Below, one piece after another: positions 1 through 6,020 of a stretch of DNA of 11,203 nucleotides (within the stretch, counting starts at the first letter, position 1; the number at the start of each line of letters is the position of its first letter). A program made the position numbers and the translations under genes. This stretch comes from Spirochaetaceae bacterium. Lineage in GTDB: Bacteria; Spirochaetota; Spirochaetia; B11-G9. Location of the stretch: NCBI GenBank assembly GCA_030633365.1, contig DAOVSY010000062.1, positions 1-11,203 of the forward strand. Reading direction: 5' to 3'. The notes under the pieces were generated by a model. That model saw only the letters and a list, made by a program, of their open reading frames with translations, was not told the origin of the DNA and made no database searches.

Positions 1-14
1 AATTTTTATAAAAA

Positions 15-41
15 ATGACCATTTCACTAATATTCTATAAT
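15..41 (+). promoter_or_regulatory. Possible promoter of the DUF2202 gene
   Basis: A perfect -10 hexamer TATAAT lies at 36-41. The best -35 candidate is ATGACC at 15-20 (4 of 6 matches), but its 15-bp spacing is short. Transcription would start near 48 and give a leader of about 78 nt. An alternative extended -10 (TGCTAATAT, 77-85) lies nearer the gene without a good -35. In sequence this AT-rich such matches arise by chance, so the call is weak. Confidence 0.25.
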
Positions 42-125
42 CTCTTCATACTTTATTCATAAGTCTCCACTATATTTGCTAATATAAATTAAGAATACAC
101 AATAGGTATTCCATAGGAGATAACG

Positions 126-797
126 ATGAATAAGAAATTAGCAACAATAGCAATTTTAATAGTAATGATAAGTACAGCATTAATGGCCGGTAACTGGGGA
201 TCAAACTTTGGTGGTGAAATGGAAAGTATACTCGAATCAGTAGAGCCAGGGTCTCTTTCCAATGCAGAAGCAGAAGGCATTTTGTTAATGAGGGAAGAAG
301 AAAAGCTTGCAAGAGATGTATATCTGACACTTTATGATAAATGGGGATTACGAACTTTTACAAACATTGCAGGTGCAGAAAGCACACATATGGATGCAAT
401 GGGAGTTCTTTTGGAACGATATAATTTGGAAGACCCAATTAAATCTGATACAATAGGTGTTTTTACAAATCCTGAAATGCAGAATCTCTACGATACACTT
501 GTAGCACAGGGATCTGAGTCTTTTAATGCAGCTCTTAATGTAGGTGCTACTATTGAAGATCTGGATATTTATGACCTTGAAAGGCTGATAGCAGATACTG
601 ATAATGATGATCTTAAAATTGTATATCAGAATCTTTTAAAGGGTTCCAGAAATCATATGAGAGCCTTTGATATGCAGCTTTCAAGAAATGGGGTTGATTA
701 CCAGGCTCAGTTTATGTCAGATGAAGGCCTTGCTCTTATACTTAATACAGATATGGAGAGAGGCGCAGTAATTAGCAATCCAAATTTTAAGTTCTAG
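126..797 (+). CDS. Exported DUF2202 (ferritin-like) protein
   Basis: A 223-residue protein with an N-terminal signal peptide (hydrophobic residues about 5-20, likely cut after ALMA at residue 21), so it should act outside the cytoplasmic membrane. The mature part matches the DUF2202 family, a four-helix ferritin-like fold of unknown function. The visible signature is EEEKLARDVY (57-66), the ExxH pair in AESTHMDAM (E85, H88), acidic residues in the third helix (E144, D147, E152), and NHMRAF (176-181, H177). The E/ExxH/E/H pattern is what a di-metal carboxylate site looks like in this fold, so metal binding is a reasonable inference, but no reaction is known. The start is supported by AGGAGA at 115-120, 5 nt before ATG. 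The gene stands alone and converges on the HAD gene with a 5-bp gap between stop codons. Its terminator appears to lie inside that gene (836-873). Confidence 0.85.
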   Translation: MNKKLATIAILIVMISTALMAGNWGSNFGGEMESILESVEPGSLSNAEAEGILLMREEEKLARDVYLTLYDKWGLRTFTNIAGAESTHMDAMGVLLERYNLEDPIKSDTIGVFTNPEMQNLYDTLVAQGSESFNAALNVGATIEDLDIYDLERLIADTDNDDLKIVYQNLLKGSRNHMRAFDMQLSRNGVDYQAQFMSDEGLALILNTDMERGAVISNPNFKF

Positions 798-802
798 ATT
801 TT

Positions 803-1411
803 TCAATAGCCAATAATATTTTTTAATTCCAACCTAAGGTCTGTATCTTTTGTAAGATGCAGACCTTTTATTTTAAGTTTTTCGGCAGCAGATATATTTT
901 CTTTTAAATCATCAATAAATAAAGTAGTTTCAGGATTCAAATTATATTTAGTAAGTAAAATATTATAAATATCCCTGTTGGGTTTTATTGCGTTTACATC
1001 CCAGGAAATTATTTCTCCATGAAACTGATTAAAAAAATCGAATTTTTTTCGAATTATTTTGTACCCATATTTTGGAAAATTGGATAATAAATATATATGG
1101 TATCCCAGTTCTTTGTATTTTAATGCACATTTAACAGATTCTGTTAAAGGATGAATGTGGTAAGGAGCCTCTCTGATAAATTTATCAATTTCGTGACCAT
1201 ATGGTTCATGTGTTTGGGAAAGTTTGTCTATAGCGGCATTCAGCTCAATAGTTCCCTTATCCAGTTCCAGCCATACCTCCCCTCCAACAATACTACTAAG
1301 GGGATGACTGTAATAATCATCCTTTTCAAAAAGAGTTTTGTAGATTCCTTCAGGATCCCATTTCATCAGGACATTGCCTATATCAAAAACTATATTTTTT
1401 ATTTTGCTCAT
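803..1411 (-). CDS. HAD superfamily phosphatase, YihX-like (subfamily IA)
   Basis: A 202-residue cytoplasmic hydrolase with all four HAD motifs. Motif I is FDIGNVL with nucleophile D10. Motif II is LLSNF (S110). Motif III is the lysine of IKPNRDIYN (K143). Motif IV is LFIDDLKEN (D167, D168), which binds Mg2+. Residue +2 after the nucleophile is Gly rather than Asp, but this FDxGNV form is normal in the group of E. coli YihX (199 residues), a glucose-1-phosphate phosphatase. Spacing and motif context match YihX well. A sugar-phosphate substrate is therefore plausible but cannot be read from sequence, since members of this group vary. It is the last gene of the minus-strand run, starting 8 nt after the small membrane protein's stop. 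An AGAGG lies 13 nt before ATG, longer than usual. Its 3' end carries the terminator of the convergent gene. Confidence 0.85.
   Translation of the reverse strand: MSKIKNIVFDIGNVLMKWDPEGIYKTLFEKDDYYSHPLSSIVGGEVWLELDKGTIELNAAIDKLSQTHEPYGHEIDKFIREAPYHIHPLTESVKCALKYKELGYHIYLLSNFPKYGYKIIRKKFDFFNQFHGEIISWDVNAIKPNRDIYNILLTKYNLNPETTLFIDDLKENISAAEKLKIKGLHLTKDTDLRLELKNIIGY
836..873 (+). terminator. Intrinsic terminator of the DUF2202 gene, inside the HAD gene
   Basis: Arms AAGGTCTGTATCTT (836-849) and AAGATGCAGACCTT (854-867) form a 14-bp stem with one G-U pair and a TTGT loop. TTTTATTTT (866-874) follows on the plus strand. It begins 39 nt past the DUF2202 stop codon. The same bases encode residues around GLHLTKDTDL near the C terminus of the HAD phosphatase on the other strand. 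Confidence 0.75.
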
Positions 1412-1419
1412 TTTGCTGT

Positions 1420-1674
1420 TTAAACCTCTTTTTTGTTTCGGATAAAAAATATGATCTCAATGGATACCATTACTGCATTAAGAATATATAGATATATAAT
1501 ACCATCAAAATTATACAGTATTTTATGTATTATCCCGGACATGTAACCAATTATAAGGGCAGTTAAAAATATCAGGCTTTTAGAGCCATTTTCTCTTGTT
1601 TTCCAGGATTTATAAATAGAAAACGGCCAGGCCAGGCCAAAACAAATAAGCATAACTGCTTCAAAAATACTCAT
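1420..1674 (-). CDS. Small three-helix membrane protein, SemiSWEET/PQ-loop-like
   Basis: An 84-residue protein made almost entirely of three hydrophobic helices (about 4-24, 33-52, 57-78) joined by short polar links, with a basic tail (RNKKEV). Size and topology match SemiSWEET sugar carriers, which work as dimers. Helix 1 has a proline in AWPFSIYKSWKTR (P17) where that family has its PQ pair, though Q is replaced by F. Helix 3 has an asparagine (N66 in YILNAVMV) where SemiSWEETs carry a conserved pore Asn. I recall similar small proteins being annotated only as hypothetical, so the transporter idea is inference. Start and stop are clear: its ATG overlaps the TGA of the acyltransferase (ATGA, 1671-1674), indicating translational coupling, and the HAD gene follows after 8 nt. 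Confidence 0.7.
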   Translation of the reverse strand: MSIFEAVMLICFGLAWPFSIYKSWKTRENGSKSLIFLTALIIGYMSGIIHKILYNFDGIIYLYILNAVMVSIEIIFFIRNKKEV

Positions 1675-2375
1675 CCTGAAAGCATTCCCAGAAGGATATC
1701 TCTAACCATATCTTTAAGTTTCCTGTCGGAAAGTTCTTTGTAAGATTCTGAAGTTATAGGATCTCCAAATACAAGCTCAACCAATCCAGGTCTAACAAGT
1801 TTTGAATGTACAGATTTTCTTTCCCACAATCCCTTCATAACTATTGGAATAATATCGACTTTAGCTTTTTTTGCGAGTCTGAAAGGGCCTCTCATAAATG
1901 GTTGAAGATTTCCATCTCTGGTTCTATGACCTTCCGGGAGAATTGTAATTGATGTTCCTTTTGATATTGCAGAACTTGCTTTGTCCAGGCTTTCCAGAGC
2001 TGCTTTCGGGTTACTGTGACTTATAGGAATATTACCAACTTTTCTTGTAATTGTACCCCAAACAGGCCAGGAAAAATGATCTTCCAGTTCAACACCTCTA
2101 AAAAAATTTGGAATATAACCATACAGTATAAACCCGTCAAAAATATTTACGTGATTTGCCATAAAAATATATGGTTTATCAGGATCAAAATTTGACAGTC
2201 CTGATGTTTTTATTTTTATACCGAATATAATCGGAAAAAGTCGGCAGAGATATTTAAGTACTTTCTCAAAAATATTCTGATTTCCTATAAGGCTTTGAAT
2301 TAGCACCAAAAGCATAATAATAAAAAGTAGTGGAACAGCAAAGAAGTAACCGGCAATAGTTGTAAAAAAATGCAT
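1671..2375 (-). CDS. 1-acyl-glycerol-3-phosphate acyltransferase family protein (PlsC-like)
   Basis: A 234-residue membrane-associated acyltransferase. A hydrophobic N-terminal segment (about 8-30) should anchor it. The glycerolipid acyltransferase blocks follow in order: block I NHVNIFDG (catalytic N74, H75 and D80), block II GNIPISH (114-120), block III LPEGHRTRDG (146-155, with EGHR in place of the common EGTR) and block IV IIPIV (175-179). Enzymes of this family transfer an acyl group to lysophosphatidic acid to make phosphatidic acid, though some act on other lysolipids. Length is typical. The start codon shares one base with the lipid kinase stop (TAATG at 2373-2377) and there is no clear Shine-Dalgarno, so it is probably translated by coupling. 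Pairing with a diacylglycerol kinase-like gene supports a phosphatidic acid role. Confidence 0.88.
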   Translation of the reverse strand: MHFFTTIAGYFFAVPLLFIIMLLVLIQSLIGNQNIFEKVLKYLCRLFPIIFGIKIKTSGLSNFDPDKPYIFMANHVNIFDGFILYGYIPNFFRGVELEDHFSWPVWGTITRKVGNIPISHSNPKAALESLDKASSAISKGTSITILPEGHRTRDGNLQPFMRGPFRLAKKAKVDIIPIVMKGLWERKSVHSKLVRPGLVELVFGDPITSESYKELSDRKLKDMVRDILLGMLSG

Positions 2376-3259
2376 TAGCAGAACATCTTTATCTTTTTGG
2401 GGTGCATAGTTACATCAATCGGTGTATCTCCAAAAGTTTCCCCATCCGGTGTAAGGGCCTGTTTTTTATCTGATTTAAGAGAGATATTTTTTCCGGTAAA
2501 AACTTCAACAGCATCATCATTAACATGTTCACCTTTAAAAAGCAGTGGAAAAATGCTTAGAAGTTTTTGTCTGGATACTTTTTTTAAAATTATTATATCT
2601 AAAAGACCATCATCTATTTTTGCTCCCGGAGCCATGAGCATATCTCCACCGGTATATCTTGAATTACAAATTTCTGTAAAAACAGCTTCTCTTTTTATTA
2701 GTGTTCCATCAATAATAATTTCTATTTTTGTTGATTTAAGAACAGCTACTTCTTCTAAAACACCAAAAATATAACTTAAAGAACCAAGTTTTTTATATTT
2801 TCCTGCTCTGTACGCTACATTGGATACAAATCCTGTTCCAAGGAGGTTTATAAAAAAATGTTTTCCCTGGCTGTATGAAAATTCTCCAAGGTCCACAGCT
2901 CTGGTTTTCCCTGCAATAATGGCTTTAATGGTATCTTTTAAATTGCTGATACCAAGATCTTTACTAAAAGAATTACCTGTGCCTACAGGGATTTGACCAA
3001 TTGGTATTTTAATATCCTGCCTGTCTTTAAGAAGTCCATTTATAACTTCAAACAGGGTCCCATCGCCTCCTACTGCAAGAATCCCGTCAAAATCTTCAAT
3101 ATTAAGATTTGAGGCCAGGGTTATAGATTCTCCATGTGCCTTTGATATTAACATTTCTACTTCAATATCATGTTTCTTTAATTCTTTCAAAGTTTCTTCT
3201 GCGACTGCCAGACCCTGTTTTTTCCCTGCATGGGGATTTACTATCATACAAAGTTTCAT
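2375..3259 (-). CDS. Lipid kinase of the YegS/DagK/sphingosine kinase family
   Basis: A 294-residue kinase with the DAGKc fold. The nucleotide-binding and catalytic landmarks are NPHAG (8-12), the GGDGT loop (64-68), PVGTGNSFSKDL (91-102), the lid-side MAPGAKIDDGLLD (209-221, with the acidic pair D216/D217) and the C-terminal PDGE (271-274). These are diagnostic of the family that phosphorylates diacylglycerol or related lipids with ATP. Length (about 300) is normal. It opens a compact operon with the acyltransferase, the small membrane protein and the HAD phosphatase, suggesting conversion of diacylglycerol to phosphatidic acid. There is no Shine-Dalgarno before the ATG, and a good promoter ends only 9 nt upstream, so the mRNA may be nearly leaderless. 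No in-frame ATG, GTG or TTG occurs between this ATG and the upstream in-frame stop. Confidence 0.88.
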   Translation of the reverse strand: MKLCMIVNPHAGKKQGLAVAEETLKELKKHDIEVEMLISKAHGESITLASNLNIEDFDGILAVGGDGTLFEVINGLLKDRQDIKIPIGQIPVGTGNSFSKDLGISNLKDTIKAIIAGKTRAVDLGEFSYSQGKHFFINLLGTGFVSNVAYRAGKYKKLGSLSYIFGVLEEVAVLKSTKIEIIIDGTLIKREAVFTEICNSRYTGGDMLMAPGAKIDDGLLDIIILKKVSRQKLLSIFPLLFKGEHVNDDAVEVFTGKNISLKSDKKQALTPDGETFGDTPIDVTMHPKKIKMFC

Positions 3260-3268
3260 AATTCTGTG

Positions 3269-3297
3269 ATTAAACTTGATTTTTTCCCTCTCGTCAA
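3269..3297 (-). promoter_or_regulatory. Promoter of the lipid kinase operon
   Basis: Reading the minus strand, TTGACG (3297-3292, 5 of 6) and TTTAAT (3274-3269, 5 of 6) are separated by exactly 17 bp. Transcription should start around 3261-3263, leaving only 2-4 nt before the ATG at 3259. It lies in the 83-bp gap after the histidine kinase gene. Confidence 0.55.
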
Positions 3298-3332
3298 GTA
3301 TGTATAAGTTTGTATTGATAGATTAGGATAAT

Positions 3333-3363
3333 TAAAAAGAGCTTAGCCTGGGAAAGTCAGGCT
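3333..3363 (-). terminator. Probable weak terminator at the end of the histidine kinase gene
   Basis: On the minus strand AGCCTG (3363-3358) pairs with CAGGCT (3350-3345) around a 7-nt loop, overlapping the last codons and the first base of the stop. A T5 run (3338-3334) follows after a 6-nt gap. The stem is only 6 bp and the gap is long, so termination may be partial, letting some kinase transcripts run into the lipid kinase operon. Confidence 0.35.
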
Positions 3364-5580
3364 GATAGAGGTGCCTTTTTTTTTCTTTATTTTTAGATCT
3401 CCACCTATCTGATCTGTTAATGCATCAATAAGCAGCGACCCCATACCTTGAGTCCCATCAGGCCTGTTAAGTGAAGAAATACCTGTTCCATTGTCCTTAA
3501 TAATAATAGATACAAGTCCTGAGTCATTTTTTCCTAGATCTATTTCTATTCTACAGTCCTGTTGATTAGAAAATGCGTGTTTAAATGCATTTATAATAAT
3601 TTCATTTACAATAAGTCCACATGTTGTTGAACGCTCAATATCCAGAAAAAGTATTTCTCCTGTAAGAGTAACTTTTATTGGGTTTTTTGTATTGTTAAAA
3701 GTTGCTGATATTGTAGCTATAATCTGATTCAGGTAATCATGAAAATCAATCTGTGTAAAGGAATCTGTAGAATAAAGCATTTCATGTACCAGGGACATAG
3801 ACTGGATTCTACTCTGCAGAGAATCAAGTGTCTCCTGTACAATCCCATGTGTCATATCTGCCAGTTGAAGATTGATAAGACTTGTAATAATCTGGAGGTT
3901 ATTTTTTACCCGATGGTGTATTTCTTTCAATAAAATATTTTTTTCTTCCAGAGAAGCATTCAGGTTCATTTCTGCTGTTCTTCGGGATGTAAAGTCCTGA
4001 CCTATAGAAAGCAGTTCAATAATTTTACCATCATTATCCGTGAGCATAGTGTTTGCCCATAGAATCCAAACTTCTTTTCCTTTTGATGTAACATTCTTAT
4101 TAATACCATTCCAATATTTTTTGTCTTTTTTAAATATCTTTTCCAGTATTTCAATATCTTGCGGATCATTTGTCTTTAGTACTGTTCCCTGAACAGTAGA
4201 GCCAATGAGCTCTTCTTTTTTATATCCATAAAAGTCTAAACCAAAGGGATTACAGTAAGAAATTATTCCATTTGGTCTGACTCTCATAATTATACTATTA
4301 ATATTTTCAACCAGATCTTTATGTTCTTTTTGGCTTTTTCTTAAATTTGAAAAAGCTGAATCGAGTCTGGATTTCATAGCTGAAAAAGATTTTGCAAGTG
4401 TTCCTATTTCATCCGTCCGTTTAAGAATTTTTTTGGGAATAATTAAATCTGTAATAATATATTTTTTTAAAGAGATACTGGAAACAAGATTACTTAATTG
4501 AACGATTGGTTTTGTTGTTTGTCTGGCAATAAAGTAGCTTGAAAGAAGAGTAAATAACAGAAATATAATAAAAAAGAATATCCCTAATGTACTTGCTTCA
4601 TAAAATGCTGACATAAAATCTTTTTCCGGGATAATAACCAGAACATTCCATCTTAATCCATGAGGACCAAAATATGGTGTTGATCTAATCTGGTATCTGG
4701 TATTTTCAATAGCCATAGAGAAATTAGATATAGTATAAGTATAATTACTTTCAATACTTTTTAGAAAAGATCTTGAAATAGTTGAGAGTAAAGTATTATC
4801 AAGATTTGCACCGGTAATTCGATTATTTAAATTATCCAGTAGCGGAATTTCTTTTGAAGTAGCTATAGCCAGTCCTGAGGGTTCCAGAATAAGTACTGAT
4901 GAATTATTTTCTAATGCAAGTTCTGACAGAAAAGTACTAATACCATTCAGTGTAATAGAACTTGTTATTACTCCATCTAAATTACTGTTTTCAAAGTAAT
5001 AAGGCTGATTTGCAGAAATTGCAGGTTTATTATTTGATGAATAGAGATAAATGTCTGACCATGCTGGTATCTTTTTATCTTTGGAGTTTATGTACCATGG
5101 ACGGAGTCTCGGGTCATAGTTTTGTAACATTTTTTCCAGTTGCAGGGTTTCACCCCTTGTATTGGTTTTCCATAACTCAAGATAGCTTTTATTTAGTCTA
5201 CCTGTTCTTATTCTTCCATCATTCAGTCTTTGAGCTTCTACATAATTACCATTTTCTGTTCCAAAAGCTATAAGGTTTATCGATTTAAAAATTGTAAGCT
5301 GTTTATAAAGATATTTCCGAAGTAGATCCAGGTCTCTTAGATGATCTGAATTTATTCTCAAAAATGCATCTGTTAAGTTGTTTGCGGTATAGGGCGTTTC
5401 CATATATGTATCCAGTTTTATTAAAACTTTATTTGTAATTTCTTTATGAAATATACTTATGGAATCTCTTATTAATACTTTATTCAGATTAAATGTAATA
5501 AGTCCAAAACTTATAAATATTAAAAAAATGAGGAAGCTTGTAATTAAAGTTATAGATGTTCGTAAATATCTGAAATTCAT
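3343..5580 (-). CDS. Membrane sensor histidine kinase: dCache, HAMP, PAS, HisKA_2, HATPase
   Basis: A 745-residue sensor kinase. TM1 (about 10-31) and TM2 (about 331-351) bracket a roughly 300-residue extracytoplasmic sensor carrying the dCache_1 signature DPRLRPWY (156-163). A HAMP linker follows (about 352-410), then a PAS domain (about 420-530). The HisKA_2 dimerisation helix contains EIHHRVKNNLQ (553-563), so the phosphoacceptor is H555 or H556. The HATPase has an N box (NEIIINAFKHAF, N659), G1 (DNGTG, 696-700) and GMG (712-714). Such kinases sense small extracellular ligands, often amino acids or carboxylates, and usually signal to a separate response regulator. None is encoded here, so it is an orphan. 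The codon just before ATG is TAG, so the start cannot be further upstream, yet no Shine-Dalgarno is visible. A cupin gene diverges from it across 92 bp. Confidence 0.92.
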   Translation of the reverse strand: MNFRYLRTSITLITSFLIFLIFISFGLITFNLNKVLIRDSISIFHKEITNKVLIKLDTYMETPYTANNLTDAFLRINSDHLRDLDLLRKYLYKQLTIFKSINLIAFGTENGNYVEAQRLNDGRIRTGRLNKSYLELWKTNTRGETLQLEKMLQNYDPRLRPWYINSKDKKIPAWSDIYLYSSNNKPAISANQPYYFENSNLDGVITSSITLNGISTFLSELALENNSSVLILEPSGLAIATSKEIPLLDNLNNRITGANLDNTLLSTISRSFLKSIESNYTYTISNFSMAIENTRYQIRSTPYFGPHGLRWNVLVIIPEKDFMSAFYEASTLGIFFFIIFLLFTLLSSYFIARQTTKPIVQLSNLVSSISLKKYIITDLIIPKKILKRTDEIGTLAKSFSAMKSRLDSAFSNLRKSQKEHKDLVENINSIIMRVRPNGIISYCNPFGLDFYGYKKEELIGSTVQGTVLKTNDPQDIEILEKIFKKDKKYWNGINKNVTSKGKEVWILWANTMLTDNDGKIIELLSIGQDFTSRRTAEMNLNASLEEKNILLKEIHHRVKNNLQIITSLINLQLADMTHGIVQETLDSLQSRIQSMSLVHEMLYSTDSFTQIDFHDYLNQIIATISATFNNTKNPIKVTLTGEILFLDIERSTTCGLIVNEIIINAFKHAFSNQQDCRIEIDLGKNDSGLVSIIIKDNGTGISSLNRPDGTQGMGSLLIDALTDQIGGDLKIKKKKGTSISLTFPG

Positions 5581-5614
5581 CTAAATTTACAAATACAGAT
5601 TTTATTTTTCAGTA

Positions 5615-5644
5615 TTTTCACTAACTCCAGGAGCATGATATACT
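5615..5644 (+). promoter_or_regulatory. Promoter of the cupin gene (extended -10)
   Basis: TGATATACT (5636-5644) is an extended -10 with hexamer TATACT (5 of 6). TTTTCA at 5615-5620 (4 of 6) sits 18 bp upstream as -35. Predicted start is near 5651, about 22 nt before the ATG. An 8-bp palindrome ACTATAGT (5642-5649) overlaps the start region. I see no equally good minus-strand promoter for the kinase in this 92-bp gap. Confidence 0.45.
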
Positions 5645-5672
5645 ATAGTTGAATTAATCTGGGGGTGTAAAT

Positions 5673-6020
5673 ATGTATGTAAAGAAAAGAAGTGAAATTG
5701 ATAAGAAATTAATTAATACAGATACCATGAAAAATGTTCAAAAGCAGGTTCTGATTGGTGGAGAACAGGGATGGGATAGTCATGTAATGAGGATGTTTTC
5801 TTTGAGTAAGGGTGGTTTTTCTCCTAAACACAGTCATCCCTGGGATCATATGGTGTACCTTGTTAAGGGTGAAGGTGTTATCTTTATTGATGGTAGTGAT
5901 TACCCTGTTACTGGTGATTCTGTTGCATTTATCCCTGGTGGGAAGGAACACCAATTTCTTCAATCCGGAGAAGACGATTTGGTATTTATGTGTATAGTTC
6001 CTACTGAAGGTGATGTCTAA
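5673..6020 (+). CDS. Single-domain cupin protein
   Basis: A 115-residue small beta-barrel protein. Cupin motif 1 is visible as GGFSPKHSHPWDHMVYLVKGEG-like sequence from residue 47 to 68 (H53, H55, H59) and motif 2 as PGGKEH (88-93, H93). These histidines would hold one divalent metal. The glutamate that normally completes motif 1 falls on M60, so the ligand set is probably H53, H55, H93 and perhaps H59. Stand-alone cupins of this length range from sugar isomerases to dioxygenases and binding proteins, so no reaction can be assigned. The start is supported by GGGGGTG (5661-5667), 5 nt before ATG. It is monocistronic, diverges from the sensor kinase and converges on pyruvate kinase, with the two stop codons overlapping at 6017-6020. 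Confidence 0.85.
   Translation: MYVKKRSEIDKKLINTDTMKNVQKQVLIGGEQGWDSHVMRMFSLSKGGFSPKHSHPWDHMVYLVKGEGVIFIDGSDYPVTGDSVAFIPGGKEHQFLQSGEDDLVFMCIVPTEGDV

Noticed and set aside
2397..2774. Plus-strand open frame of 125 codons
   Set aside because: It is antisense to the lipid kinase, whose motifs are unmistakable, and has no ribosome site or recognisable domain.
4962..5273. Plus-strand open frame of 103 codons rich in Leu, Phe and Tyr
   Set aside because: It is the complement of the dCache sensor region of the histidine kinase. The hydrophobic look comes from AT-rich antisense codons.
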